A stretch of 64,000 bases of DNA, from the NCBI RefSeq assembly GCF_014837045.1, contig NZ_JACSPR010000002.1, forward strand, positions 248,001 to 312,000, in the 5' to 3' direction. The notes under the pieces are model-generated. The model was given only the letters and a program-made list of their open reading frames with translations, searched no databases and had not been told where the DNA came from. Origin of the DNA: Corynebacterium gallinarum (lineage in GTDB: Bacteria > Actinomycetota > Actinomycetes > Mycobacteriales > Mycobacteriaceae). The position numbers and the translations under genes are program-made. Of this stretch, positions 8,827 to 18,449 are shown in pieces. Each line of letters starts with the position of its first letter. Position 1 is the stretch's first letter.

Positions 8827-9816
8827 TCACCCGATCCGGAGGGAATCCAGCACGGTCCGGCAGGCGGCCTGCTGCACCACATTCGCCCCCAGGCGGGTGT
8901 GACAACCCACGCTGACCTGCTGGTCCGCCTCGAACCATGTGGTCCAGGCCACCTTCGATCCGTCACCGGGGTCCTCGGAGTAGACGATCCGCCCGTCGAC
9001 GGTCGGTTGCCGTTCCAGGGTGGGGTCCTGCGCGATGACCAGCTCCATCTCCTCCGCCACCAGGTGCGGTTCCAGTCCGTGGAGGGGATCGAGGGCGATG
9101 TGGATCCGCAGATCCGGATCCCGACCGGTGAGCACATACATCCCGGGGTCCGCGTCGTCGCTGTCCAGCCGGTAGCCGTGCGGCGCGGCCACGAGGAAAC
9201 CCTCACCCTCCAGAACCGCCGGGGCGGCTGGGGCCGTGCTTGTCGACGCCCCCGCCACCCCGGTCCCGGCCGTGGTCGTCGGGGGTGCGGGTGCCTGGGT
9301 GGTCCCGGTAACCGCAGCCTGGGTCGTGACCGGAGTGTCACCACCACCCAGCAGCATCCAGGTACCGGCAACCACACCGACGAAGATGACGGTCAGGGTG
9401 ATGTGCAGCGGCCGGATGCCGTAGAAATCCCGGTGGGTCCGGCCCCGGGTCGGGCGGGTGACCACCGGGTCCGGCTCCGGTTCCTCCGCGGGCAGGGGAT
9501 GTTCCCGGAGTGTCTCCGCTGGATAGGAGGTCACCCCCTTGCCGATGAAGGTGCGGGTGAGCACCTCGGTGACCTGGCCATCACCGTCGATGATCACCTC
9601 CACATCCGGCCAGTGCACCGAGCTGAGCTGCTGGACCTGATCCACCACCGCCGGCACCGCCCACCCCTCCTTGATGCCGGTGGCCATGATGTCATAGCGG
9701 TAGACGGTGTCGGGGCCCTCGAAGATGGTGGCGGTTTCCAACACGGTCACGGTCAGGGTCTCGTTCAGCGGTTCATTCAGTGTCCCCACCGGCATCTCAT
9801 CCTGTATCCCGGTCAT
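8827..9816 (-). CDS. Type VII secretion-associated protein, Rv3446c family
   Basis: 329 residues: a soluble N-terminal part of about 130, one transmembrane helix (ITLTVIFVGVVAGTWMLLGG), a Thr/Ala/Pro linker and an extracytoplasmic C-terminal domain of about 120 with two Cys (VGCHTRL, QAACRTVL). This matches the ESX-4-associated Rv3446c family. The ATG at 9816 is chosen because GGAGGAG lies just upstream, inside the end of eccC, with only two bases between the genes, so the two are co-transcribed. Its role in the secretion apparatus is not defined. Confidence 0.82.
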   Translation of the reverse strand: MTGIQDEMPVGTLNEPLNETLTVTVLETATIFEGPDTVYRYDIMATGIKEGWAVPAVVDQVQQLSSVHWPDVEVIIDGDGQVTEVLTRTFIGKGVTSYPAETLREHPLPAEEPEPDPVVTRPTRGRTHRDFYGIRPLHITLTVIFVGVVAGTWMLLGGGDTPVTTQAAVTGTTQAPAPPTTTAGTGVAGASTSTAPAAPAVLEGEGFLVAAPHGYRLDSDDADPGMYVLTGRDPDLRIHIALDPLHGLEPHLVAEEMELVIAQDPTLERQPTVDGRIVYSEDPGDGSKVAWTTWFEADQQVSVGCHTRLGANVVQQAACRTVLDSLRIG

Positions 9817-9818
9817 GA

Positions 9819-12800
9819 CTACTCCTCCCCCATCCTGGCCACCTGACACACCCCGACCCGGGTACCCCGGATGCTCATCTGCGCCCTGCCCGGTGGCTGG
9901 TGGGTGGGACGCAGACCCAGGATGGTGCCCTCCTCGCGGTCGGCGTCGAACAGCAGCACCTGGGGTGACTGGTCCTTGATCTCGGCGAGCACCGGATCGT
10001 AGAGCGCCCGGGAGGCCCCACCGGATTTCCGGGTGAGCACCACGTGCAGGCCCACATCCCGGGCATGTGGCATGAGCTCCCGGAGTGGTTGCAACAGCCC
10101 GGCAGGCAGCAGATCGTGGTCATCGATCACCAGATAGATGTCCGGGCCGGCCCACCACGAACGCTCCCTCAGCTGGGCGGGGGTGATCTCCGGGCCGGGC
10201 AGACGCGCGGTGAGGGTGGCCACCATGTCGGTCACCGTGGACTGCGCCGCGGTGGAGGTCGCACAGTAGGCGGCCACCATGGTCTCATCGAGGGCACCGA
10301 GGTGCGCTCGCCTGAGATCCATCACCACCATCCGGGCGTGGTCACGTCCCACCACGCTCAGACCGGTGGCGATCGTGCGGATGAGTGTGGACTTCCCGCA
10401 CCCCTGGGACCCGAAGGCCATGAGATGCTGGCTGGTGGCCGGATCCCAGGTGAGGGTGGATAAGGCGGCACCACCCCGGGCGATCGGGATGCCCGCATCC
10501 CTCGTCGGCCCCAGCTCATGCAGGTGGATATCGGCCGGCAGCACCCCGAGGCGGGGCACGGGTTCCTGCCCGGTCGCCTCCGCCTGGGTGCACACATGCG
10601 CGATGTCCTGGGTGGTGGACTGGGCGATGAGGATCTGCTCACCCTGGAGGTTGAGTCCCCGTCCCGGGGCCGCGGGGACCCGCAGCTGCGCCTTGCGGTC
10701 GACGACGGAATCCATCGCCTCACCCAGTTTCAGCTCCAGGCGACCCGGGATGAGATCCCGGATCGCCGGTCGCATCGAACTCCACCGTTGCGTGCTGATC
10801 ACCAGGTGCACGCGGGAGGCCAGGCCATGGGAGGCGATGTCCACGAAGGCATCAAACAGGTCCTCGAAGTCCTGGGTGATGCTCTGCCAGCCGTCCACGA
10901 TGAGGAAGGTGTGGCGGCCCTCCGGGGCGTCGATGAGCGCGGTCACCTCGTCGATGACCCGGCGCACCCGCTCCGGATCACCGCGGTGGGCAACGCCGGC
11001 GACATGCGGCAACCGCTCCAGGTGGGACAGGCTGGTCCCGGAGAGATCCAGCACATAGAACCGGATCGCCCCGGTGGTGTGGGTGGCCGCCAGGGATACC
11101 ACGATGCTGCGCAGGGTGGTGGACTTGCCGGTCTGCGGACCACCGCACACCACCAGGTGCCCCGAACCACCGGAGGGGGAGAAATCCACCACGAGGGGAT
11201 CCTGGCGCTGGTGGTAGGGCCGGTCGATGATGCCGATCACCGCCATGAGGGATCCCACCTCCTCGGCGACCCCGCCGATGGGGATCTCGGCGGGCAGTGG
11301 TGGCAGCCAGATGCGGTGGGCGCGCAACCCGCGTGTCTCGGCGGCGGTGGTTGGGGCGGTGATGATGGCGTCGATAAGCAGCTCCTCACCCTGCTCGAGG
11401 ACCGTCTCCGCGGTGGCGACGTCCCACCCGGTGAACAGGCGCACCTGCTGTGGAGTGTCGGCGCGTCGCACCTGGCGGCTGACCGGGCCGGAGACATAAC
11501 TGGCCTGGAAGCGGGTGATGGAATCAGCCGCGGTGCGCAGATACCCCGCGCCGGGCTGGTTGGGCAGGTGGTAGGCGTCGGTGATGCCGAGGACCTGGCG
11601 TGATTCGGTGGCGGAGAAGGTCTTCAGGCCGATGCGGTAGGACAGGTGGGAATCCAGGCCCCGCAGGCGGCCCTCCTCCAGACGCTGGCTGGCCAGCAGC
11701 AGATGGATGTGCAGCGACCGGCCCAGGCGCCCCACCGCGACAAACAGATCCGCGAAATCCGGGTGCTGGCCGAGCAGCTCGGAGAACTCATCCAGGACGA
11801 TGAGCAGCGCCGGCATGGGTTCCAGGTCATCCCGGGTGGCGGCCGCGGCGTTGTAGTCATCGACGTTGGCGAACCCACCGGCGCGACGCAGGTGCTCCTG
11901 GCGACGGTTCATCTCACCGGAGATCGCATCGTGCATGCGCTCGACCAGGATGGATTCCTCCTCCAGGTTGGTGATCACCGCAGACGTGTGCGGCAGGGTC
12001 TCGAACCCCAGGAAGGTCGCCCCGCCCTTGAAATCCACCAGCACCAGATTGAGCTCCGCCGGGGAATGGGTGAGCACCAGCCCGGAGACCAGGGTGCGCA
12101 GCAGTTCGGATTTTCCACTGCCCGTGGCACCAATACACAGACCGTGCGGGCCCATGCCGCCGTGGGCGGATTCCTTCAGATCCAGCACCATGGGGGTGCC
12201 GTGTTCGCTCAGCCCGAGGGGCACCGTGAGGCGACTGCGCGGCGACCGTGCCTGCGCCGGGGTGGTCCACAGTGTCTCCGGGCGCAGGTGGGTGTGGTCC
12301 GGGATGCCCAGCAGGGGCAGCAGTTCCCCGGAGGTGCGGGCCTCGGTGGTGCTGGCCCGACGGTAGGCGGTGAGCATCCGTCCGAAGGTGGCGGCCACCG
12401 CGAAGGGGACCTGGTCAGGTACCCCGAGGGTTTCCACGCCCTGGGCGGTGAACACGGTCAGTTCCCTATCCACATGCAGCAGCAGACCCTCCTGCTCCGC
12501 GCGCTGCCCCAGTTCGGTGCTGGTCAGCGCCCCGACGTTGATGATGCACGTCCACCGCGGATCATCGATGAAGGTCTCAGTGCCGTTGGTCAGCTCCGAA
12601 TCGACGATGAGCACCCGGTGGGCGGCATGGTCCGGCTCCCGCGCATGCGGCACCCACTTCAACCAGTCCCACCCACCGTCATCCGGTGCTGCACCCCGCG
12701 CGGTCACACTGACGGTCTCGGGCCCGTGGTGGAACAACAACTGCACCACGATCGCCCGGGCCAGATCATGCGCGCCGGGACCGTTGAGCCCTAGGTACCG

Positions 12801-13673
12801 GAACGCCTGCAACTGGACCGCCACCGGCATACCCTGCACCGACCCCACGGCACGCACCGTGTGGCGCAGCGACACCGCACACACCGGGTCCAGATCCTCC
12901 GGGGCACCGGCATCCGGGACCTCAATGCCCGGTTGCAGGCTCGTGGTACCCAGGCCGAAGCGGATCTCCAGGCAGTCCTGGTCCTGGGTGGAACGCTCCC
13001 ACATGCGCCTCGACCCCAGGCGGGACCACAGACCCGACGGATCGGGGTGGCGGTGCAGCTCGTGGGCGCGCTGAGCCTGCGCATGATCCAGAGCCTGGTG
13101 GCGCAGGGCACCCAGATGACGCATATAGGTCCGTCTGGTCTCATCGGTGTCCCGGCCCTCTTGCGGGCTGAACATCATGGCCATGGACATGATCATCATG
13201 AGCGGGAAGATGAGCACCATCGGGTTGAGCTGACCGCTCATCATGATCATCAGCGCCACCATCGCCAGCACCGCCGCCACCATGATCACCGGCAGCAGCA
13301 CCTTGATCAGCGGGCGCGGCGCCGGTCTCTCCGCCGCGGGCACCGGTTCCGCCACCAGGGGCACGGTGGGCAGCGGGGGTGCCGGATCGCGCTCGGACCA
13401 GGTCATCTGCTCCACGATGTAGCCGGCGACGCGCGCGGGATCGCCTACCGGGGTGCTTGTCGACGCCTGGTTGTCCCCCACTGCGCCACCGTCACCCGGG
13501 CCCGTGGTTGCTGCCCGACCGGGATAGACGATGCGTGGTGCCGGTGGTCTGGGTGGTCCCGGCGTGATGCCGGTGTCCCCTCCCGTGGTGAGTGTGGTCA
13601 ATTGCGGTTCCTCCCCGAAATGGTCAACCTGTGTCATCGCCACCGCGGCCACCCGCGTGGAGACGACTCTCAT
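9819..13673 (-). CDS. eccC: ESX-4 secretion ATPase EccC
   Basis: FtsK/SpoIIIE-type motor of the type VII system, about 1284 residues. Two adjacent transmembrane helices lie at about residues 121-168 (LLPVIMVAAVLAMVALMIMM and VLIFPLMMIMSMAMMF). Three ATPase domains follow, with Walker A motifs GATGSGKSE (about 516), GGPQTGKST (about 845) and GSQGCGKST (about 1092); the first has a clear Walker B, LLIVLDEFSEL. It recognises WXG100 substrates through the C-terminal domains in this family. The ATG at 13673 lies about ten bases below the GTC of the ECF-like promoter; ATG 13637 is an alternative start. Confidence 0.95.
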   Translation of the reverse strand: MRVVSTRVAAVAMTQVDHFGEEPQLTTLTTGGDTGITPGPPRPPAPRIVYPGRAATTGPGDGGAVGDNQASTSTPVGDPARVAGYIVEQMTWSERDPAPPLPTVPLVAEPVPAAERPAPRPLIKVLLPVIMVAAVLAMVALMIMMSGQLNPMVLIFPLMMIMSMAMMFSPQEGRDTDETRRTYMRHLGALRHQALDHAQAQRAHELHRHPDPSGLWSRLGSRRMWERSTQDQDCLEIRFGLGTTSLQPGIEVPDAGAPEDLDPVCAVSLRHTVRAVGSVQGMPVAVQLQAFRYLGLNGPGAHDLARAIVVQLLFHHGPETVSVTARGAAPDDGGWDWLKWVPHAREPDHAAHRVLIVDSELTNGTETFIDDPRWTCIINVGALTSTELGQRAEQEGLLLHVDRELTVFTAQGVETLGVPDQVPFAVAATFGRMLTAYRRASTTEARTSGELLPLLGIPDHTHLRPETLWTTPAQARSPRSRLTVPLGLSEHGTPMVLDLKESAHGGMGPHGLCIGATGSGKSELLRTLVSGLVLTHSPAELNLVLVDFKGGATFLGFETLPHTSAVITNLEEESILVERMHDAISGEMNRRQEHLRRAGGFANVDDYNAAAATRDDLEPMPALLIVLDEFSELLGQHPDFADLFVAVGRLGRSLHIHLLLASQRLEEGRLRGLDSHLSYRIGLKTFSATESRQVLGITDAYHLPNQPGAGYLRTAADSITRFQASYVSGPVSRQVRRADTPQQVRLFTGWDVATAETVLEQGEELLIDAIITAPTTAAETRGLRAHRIWLPPLPAEIPIGGVAEEVGSLMAVIGIIDRPYHQRQDPLVVDFSPSGGSGHLVVCGGPQTGKSTTLRSIVVSLAATHTTGAIRFYVLDLSGTSLSHLERLPHVAGVAHRGDPERVRRVIDEVTALIDAPEGRHTFLIVDGWQSITQDFEDLFDAFVDIASHGLASRVHLVISTQRWSSMRPAIRDLIPGRLELKLGEAMDSVVDRKAQLRVPAAPGRGLNLQGEQILIAQSTTQDIAHVCTQAEATGQEPVPRLGVLPADIHLHELGPTRDAGIPIARGGAALSTLTWDPATSQHLMAFGSQGCGKSTLIRTIATGLSVVGRDHARMVVMDLRRAHLGALDETMVAAYCATSTAAQSTVTDMVATLTARLPGPEITPAQLRERSWWAGPDIYLVIDDHDLLPAGLLQPLRELMPHARDVGLHVVLTRKSGGASRALYDPVLAEIKDQSPQVLLFDADREEGTILGLRPTHQPPGRAQMSIRGTRVGVCQVARMGEE

Positions 13674-13682
13674 CCATGGTTG

Positions 13683-13708
13683 GACTGCGCAACCGGCCCG
13701 GAGGTTCC
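13683..13708 (-). promoter_or_regulatory. ECF-sigma-like promoter (GGAAC-N18-GTC) of eccC
   Basis: Minus strand: GGGAACCTCCGGG, then CCGGTTGCGCAGTCCAA. Same 18-base spacing and TTGCGCAGTC core as the esxU and 18450 sites. The eccC start codon would be at or very near the 5' end of the transcript. Confidence 0.7.
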
Positions 13709-13816
13709 CTCTCAGGGTCAAAATGGGTGTTTTCTCACCAAACCGTTTTCTGACCAGCATCTTTGGCAGACTTACGAGGCAGCACACCTGATTTCACATC
13801 ATCTGAGGGGGAAAAC

Positions 13817-15202
13817 GTGGCGATCGACAACGTGCTGCGGGTCAGCGTCCGCATCGATCTCACCGTGGGCAATAAACCCTTTGCCATGGCTGATCTGTCC
13901 CTGCCTGCCTGGTCGAGCCTGGCGGAGATCCTCGAGGAGGTCCTCGACCTCACCGGGGCCCCGACCATCTCCCGGCCGTGGGTGGCACGTACCGCGACGG
14001 GGATCCCCATCGACCCGGGCATCCCACTGTCACACACCCAGCTGGAACAGGGCGGGGTGCTCGTGCTGTCCCCCGAACGCGATCTGCCCGCCCCGGTGAT
14101 CCGCGATGCCGCCGAGGCCCTGGTGGAGCTGTCCTCCAGTACCCGCACCATCGGCCTGGTGGATCTGCTCACCCTCACTGGTCTGGCGGCGGTGGCTGTC
14201 CTTCTGGCCGGGCCCGTGGCCGGTGGGGTGGATCCGGGTATCCGCATGCTCATCCTGGCGGTGATCTGCGTGATCATCCTGGCCTGGTTGCCGCGCAGCA
14301 CCGCACCGGAGGCCGCGACCCCGGTCACGCGGGTGGTGCTTCCGGTGTTCATCACCCTGCTTGCGGCCACCGCCGCTCTGGTCACCGTGGTTGATCCACT
14401 GTCCGGCACCACCGGGGAACTCGCCTGGGGCCTGGTGTGTGCCTCCGGTGCGGGACTGACCGCCGTGCTCCTCCTGCACCTGGTGTTCACACCGGCGCTG
14501 ATGGTCAGCGTCACCCTCACCACCCTCCTGCTCCTGGCACCGGTTGTCGCCGCCGGGGCGGGCCTGAGCCGGGCCGATGATGATGTCAGTGGTCCGGCCG
14601 CCATCACCATCGCCGTGATCATGGTGTTGCTTGGTGCGGCCCCGAAACTCTCCGCGGCACTCGCGGGCCTGCGCGTGCCCACGCTACCCACCGCAGGACA
14701 GGACCTCTCGGTCAGTGACAACGGGAGGACCGACCCCACCGCCACGGCCACCCGGGCGCAGACGCTGTACGACGCCCAGGTCCTCGCCCTCTCCCTCACC
14801 GGCGCGCTCCTCATCTTTGTCGCCTCCGGGCCGGGTACCTGGTTCACCACCCTGTTCGCACTGGTCACCACCATCGCCTGCCTGCTGCACGCCATCCGGC
14901 AGAGCAGGGCGGTTCCCACCTGGTCACTCATGGTGCTGGCCTGCGCCGCACTGATCACCACGGTGGTCTCCGCCTCCCGCCAGGAGGATTCCTGGGTGGC
15001 GGTGGTCCTGGGTGTTCTCATCGCAGCCCTCGCCGTCACCGTGGCGGTGTGGATCCCACGGATCCCCACCCCGGAACCGACCACCATCGTGTGGCTGGAA
15101 CGCATCGAATCCATCTGCGTAGCCGCCACCCTGCCCCTGGCACTGCATCTGCTCGACGTGTTCGGCATGCTGCGCGCACTCAACATCGGTATGGGTGGGT
15201 GA
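13817..15202 (+). CDS. eccD: ESX-4 integral membrane channel component EccD
   Basis: 461 residues. The N-terminal 90 form a YukD/ubiquitin-like domain (VLRVSVRIDLTVGNKPFAMA ... LSHTQLEQGGVLVLSPE). After it come about eleven hydrophobic helices, for example LLTLTGLAAVAVLLAGPVAG and MLILAVICVIILAWLP. This is the EccD topology, which makes the core pore of type VII secretion. Start is GTG at 13817 with GAGGGGGA upstream; longer reading into the upstream region gives no conserved sequence. Divergent from eccC and overlapping mycP by GTGA, so eccD-mycP is one unit. Confidence 0.95.
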   Translation: MAIDNVLRVSVRIDLTVGNKPFAMADLSLPAWSSLAEILEEVLDLTGAPTISRPWVARTATGIPIDPGIPLSHTQLEQGGVLVLSPERDLPAPVIRDAAEALVELSSSTRTIGLVDLLTLTGLAAVAVLLAGPVAGGVDPGIRMLILAVICVIILAWLPRSTAPEAATPVTRVVLPVFITLLAATAALVTVVDPLSGTTGELAWGLVCASGAGLTAVLLLHLVFTPALMVSVTLTTLLLLAPVVAAGAGLSRADDDVSGPAAITIAVIMVLLGAAPKLSAALAGLRVPTLPTAGQDLSVSDNGRTDPTATATRAQTLYDAQVLALSLTGALLIFVASGPGTWFTTLFALVTTIACLLHAIRQSRAVPTWSLMVLACAALITTVVSASRQEDSWVAVVLGVLIAALAVTVAVWIPRIPTPEPTTIVWLERIESICVAATLPLALHLLDVFGMLRALNIGMGG

Positions 15203-16521
15203 GATCGCTCGTGACTCCACAGTTGTCCCCACGTCGGCCACGCCGTCTGCTGGCGTGCAGCATGATCCTCACCACGGTCGTGCTCCTCGGTGCCCCTGGT
15301 CCGGGAACGCGGGCCCAGGACGCCGGACCGGGCGTGGTGGAACCGATGGACTGCCCCGCGGTCTCCCCTGTTGATCCCACGCTGCACCCCATGGATGGGG
15401 ACCTTGCCGATTCACTGGACCGGGCCCACCGGATCGCCACCGGCCATGATGTGACCGTGGCGGTCATCGACACCGGTATCTCACCCCATCCCCGCCTCCC
15501 CGGAATCCACCCCGGCGGTGATCTGGTCGGGGCGCATCAGCAGGAGGGGATCCCGGGTGAACTCATCGACTGCGACGGCCATGGCACCATCGTCGCCGGC
15601 ATCATCGCCATGCGCCCGGACCACGGCTCCGGGTGGCCCTATGACGGCACCGGTGACAACCACGTCGGCATCGCTCCCGCAGCTAATCTCATCGCCATCA
15701 AACAGACCAGTGCCTTCGTGCGCCATTCCGGCGACACCGGTGTGGGCACCCTCGGCACCCTCGCGGATTCCGTCCACCGTGCCCTGGATCAGGGCGCCCA
15801 CATCATCAACATCTCCGTGGTGTCCTGCATCCCCGCCACCCATGAGCACCCGGGGGCGATCCATCCCCTGGACGAGGCCCTCTGGCGCGCCGAACACCAG
15901 GGGGTGGTCGTGGTGGCCGCGGCCGGCAATGTGGGGCAGGACTGCCCCGAAGGTTCCACCGTCTACCCCGCCCACGCCGAGACCGTGCTGGCGGTCTCGG
16001 CGCGCTTCGACTCCCACACCATCGCCTCCTACTCCGTGGCCTCCGACCAGCAGCTGCTCTCCGCGCAGGGGCTCATCCCCACCGGGTTGTCACCACGCGG
16101 GGACGGGTTTGTCAGCGGGGTACTCGCCCAGTCCGGGCACAACCCCTTCGAGGGCACCAGCTTCGCCGCACCTGTAGTCAGTGGAACAGCAGCCCTGATC
16201 AGACAACGTCATCCCCATGCCTCACCCGCGGAGATAAGGGCACGCATCCTGGCCAGTGTGGATCCGGCCCGCGGTGCGGTGGATCCCTACCGGGCGCTGA
16301 CCATGGAACCGGCACCAGCCCCCGTCCCGGCGCGCGAAGTCCACATCAGTGCCCCTGCCCCACCGGATGACTCCGCGAGGAGGAATGCGGTGGCGGTCCT
16401 GGGCATGGTGGCTGCGGTGGTCACCGCCATCGCGGTCACGACAGGCCGGTGGTGGGGGTCCCGTCAGCGGCTGAAGCCCAGCCACTCCATGAACTCATCC
16501 GCCCAGGGCAGGGTGCCGTAG
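15199..16521 (+). CDS. mycP: Mycosin, membrane-anchored subtilisin-like protease
   Basis: About 440 residues. The N-terminus has a signal sequence (LLACSMILTTVVLLGAPGPG). The catalytic triad is Asp91 (VAVIDTGISPHPRL), His128 (DCDGHGTIVAGII) and Ser321 (FEGTSFAAPVVSGTAAL). A C-terminal transmembrane helix (VAVLGMVAAVVTAIAVTTGR) anchors it facing outward. Mycosins stabilise the ESX complex and process substrates. The start GTG overlaps the eccD stop; GTG 15211 is an alternative. The 3' end overlaps the convergent gene at 16464 by 58 bases. Confidence 0.94.
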   Translation: MRSLVTPQLSPRRPRRLLACSMILTTVVLLGAPGPGTRAQDAGPGVVEPMDCPAVSPVDPTLHPMDGDLADSLDRAHRIATGHDVTVAVIDTGISPHPRLPGIHPGGDLVGAHQQEGIPGELIDCDGHGTIVAGIIAMRPDHGSGWPYDGTGDNHVGIAPAANLIAIKQTSAFVRHSGDTGVGTLGTLADSVHRALDQGAHIINISVVSCIPATHEHPGAIHPLDEALWRAEHQGVVVVAAAGNVGQDCPEGSTVYPAHAETVLAVSARFDSHTIASYSVASDQQLLSAQGLIPTGLSPRGDGFVSGVLAQSGHNPFEGTSFAAPVVSGTAALIRQRHPHASPAEIRARILASVDPARGAVDPYRALTMEPAPAPVPAREVHISAPAPPDDSARRNAVAVLGMVAAVVTAIAVTTGRWWGSRQRLKPSHSMNSSAQGRVP

Positions 16522-16892
16522 TTCCACATCGCCCAGAACGTCACGGCGAACACGATCCAGATGAAGACAAGCAGCACCGCCATGGTGAGCATGCGAAAAC
16601 GGAAGGATTTGGTGGCGTACCAGGCGAAGAAGCGGTCGTACTGGTGCACGCCCCACCCGAGTAATCGTTTGGCCCAGTCCTGTTCCAGGGACAGGATGCC
16701 CACACCGATGAAGGTGGTCAGCCAGCCCTGTCCGGGCAGTGGAATGGTGATCAGGCCGATGATCATCACCACCCAGCCCAGGATCAGCGTGGCGGGGCGG
16801 ACGAGGAATCCGTATTTCTTCTTCTTGCTCCGCTCGTGGGCGTCCTGGAGGCGTTCGATCCGGTCCTGGACCAGTTCACGCATTGTCCCCAT
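16464..16892 (-). CDS. PGPGW / TIGR02611-type transmembrane protein
   Basis: About 142 residues. A charged N-terminus (LVQDRIERLQDAHERSKKKK) is followed by hydrophobic helices. The first pair surrounds IPLPGQGWLTTFIGVGIL, the proline-glycine-tryptophan signature of the PGPGW family; the last helix is MLTMAVLLVFIWIVFAVTFW. Function unknown. ATG 16883 is an alternative start; upstream in-frame codons add no conserved sequence. It lies between mycP and eccB and overlaps the mycP 3' end tail to tail. Confidence 0.75.
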   Translation of the reverse strand: MGTMRELVQDRIERLQDAHERSKKKKYGFLVRPATLILGWVVMIIGLITIPLPGQGWLTTFIGVGILSLEQDWAKRLLGWGVHQYDRFFAWYATKSFRFRMLTMAVLLVFIWIVFAVTFWAMWNYGTLPWADEFMEWLGFSR

Positions 16893-17089
16893 AGAGTCAG
16901 TACCGCCCCTGTGGGACGGGTGGAAACGGTGCGCACGCCACGATGGTGGTGGCACCGGCTGATCCGTGTGGGGTCATCGATGTATCCTGCCAAATCCTCA
17001 AGCCAATAGACAACAGTAGATAACTTTACCCAACGGGTGCCCCGCTCACCTGGCAGTTTCATCGGAGTTGTCACCCCAACTCCCCGGTG

Positions 17090-18328
17090 TCAGTACAACG
17101 CCCTAAGCGCATCCCCGGCGGACAGGTCACTGCCCTGCGGGAGCAGCGCCAGGATCTGCCACGGCACCTCCGTGACCTCCTCCACCCCCAATGCGCTCAT
17201 GCTGGTGCCGTCGGCCACCGCATGCACCAGGCCGGTGTCGGCCACCAGGTAGTAGCCGTGACCGCTGTCCACCCCCACAGCGCCGGTGGGTGGGGCGTGG
17301 AACTCCACGGCCACGGACTCCCCGGACAGTTCCACCCCGGGTTCCAGGGAATCGACCATCATCACCCCACCCAGGCTGTCGGCGCACAGCAACCGGTCCT
17401 CCACCTCCACCCAGTCCAGCAGGGTGGCGGGCAGGGTCATCGGCAGGGCGGAGGTCTCGGGATAACCGCCGATGACCGGGCGGATCTCGTGGACGGTGTG
17501 GGCACCGGCGTCGATGAGCATCCCGTGTTGCAGCGCCGTGATCGGCTGCAGCGCCTCCCCCACCCGCATCCATGACCGGGAGCCCGCCTGCACCACCTCA
17601 GGCAGTGGATGCGGAAACGCCACGGCCGGGTGTTCGGGGATGAGGTTGAGCATGTCGTGGTTCAAATGCCACACCGGGGTCGCATCGGTGATCCCCAGGT
17701 GCCTGCGGATCACGCGCCCCTCAGGGGTCTCAGGTCCCGGCATGACCGCGCGCCCGGCGCCGGTGATCAGGTGCCAGGTCAACCCGCCGTCGACGCTTTG
17801 CGACGCCCCGACCACCCCCTGTCCCGCCCGCAGTGCCGGGGGTTGCTCTCCCAACACGGCCACGTGCATGAGGCCGGTGGCCTCATCCTGGCACCCCAGC
17901 CAGGTTGCCTCCCGGTTGGGGGCGTCGGCGATGATGGGTGGGGCGTCGACAAGCCCGACGGGCACCCCGCGCGGTGTGGCGTTGATGATGGCGTCGCTGG
18001 CGGGCACCGGGTCGACCGGTTCGCCGACGATCAGGCGCGCGGAGGCGAGGTTGACCACCGGGTGCACCTCCTCATCGAGGCGGACGAACAGAGCGCCGGA
18101 CTCCGCGCGGATGACAGGTGCATCGCCGGGGTCGATGGCGGGGCGGAACAGGGCCATCGCCACGGAGGCGACAGCCATGAGCACACAAGCCACCGCGCCG
18201 AAGATCAGGGCCCGGCGGCGTCGGCTGAGCGGATCGTGGATCATGCGGACATCACCGAGCACCAGGCCGTGTTCCACCCTGCGCACCAGGAACTTATGCC
18301 CCGATACCTGCGCGCTGGTGGTGGGCAT
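17090..18328 (-). CDS. eccB: ESX-4 membrane component EccB
   Basis: 412 residues. The N-terminal cytoplasmic segment (TTSAQVSGHKFLVRRVEHGL ... MIHDPLSRRRRALIFG) is the EccB signature. One transmembrane helix (ALIFGAVACVLMAVASVAMA) is followed by a large extracytoplasmic domain with Cys residues in WLGCQDE and LLCADSLGG. EccB is the periplasm-facing part of the type VII core complex. The ATG at 18328 has a close AGGGGA ribosome-binding site and gives the usual N-terminus; ATG 18346, also with a Shine-Dalgarno (GGGGAGGGG), is the alternative. Confidence 0.93.
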   Translation of the reverse strand: MPTTSAQVSGHKFLVRRVEHGLVLGDVRMIHDPLSRRRRALIFGAVACVLMAVASVAMALFRPAIDPGDAPVIRAESGALFVRLDEEVHPVVNLASARLIVGEPVDPVPASDAIINATPRGVPVGLVDAPPIIADAPNREATWLGCQDEATGLMHVAVLGEQPPALRAGQGVVGASQSVDGGLTWHLITGAGRAVMPGPETPEGRVIRRHLGITDATPVWHLNHDMLNLIPEHPAVAFPHPLPEVVQAGSRSWMRVGEALQPITALQHGMLIDAGAHTVHEIRPVIGGYPETSALPMTLPATLLDWVEVEDRLLCADSLGGVMMVDSLEPGVELSGESVAVEFHAPPTGAVGVDSGHGYYLVADTGLVHAVADGTSMSALGVEEVTEVPWQILALLPQGSDLSAGDALRALY

Positions 18329-18375
18329 GAGAATCCCCTCAGCCATGGCACCCCTCCCCGCCGACAACACTAAAG

Positions 18376-18407
18376 ACGCCTGTGACCTTAGTGCAGGTCA
18401 CAGGCGT
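18376..18407. terminator. Perfect 13-bp hairpin between the DUF6541 gene and eccB
   Basis: ACGCCTGTGACCT and AGGTCACAGGCGT form a perfect 13-bp stem with a six-base loop, followed by CTTTAG on the minus strand. It lies after the 18475-20859 gene and before eccB, so it probably terminates the upstream minus-strand transcript. Confidence 0.6.
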
Positions 18408-18449
18408 TTGTCCGGGGATGTGAGGTTGTCCACCCTGGAGCAACCGGTG

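Noticed and set aside
13735-15387. 550-codon open frame antisense to eccD
   Set aside because: Low-complexity Arg/Thr/Ser composition, opposite to a clear EccD protein with a good start; a shadow of high GC at third positions.
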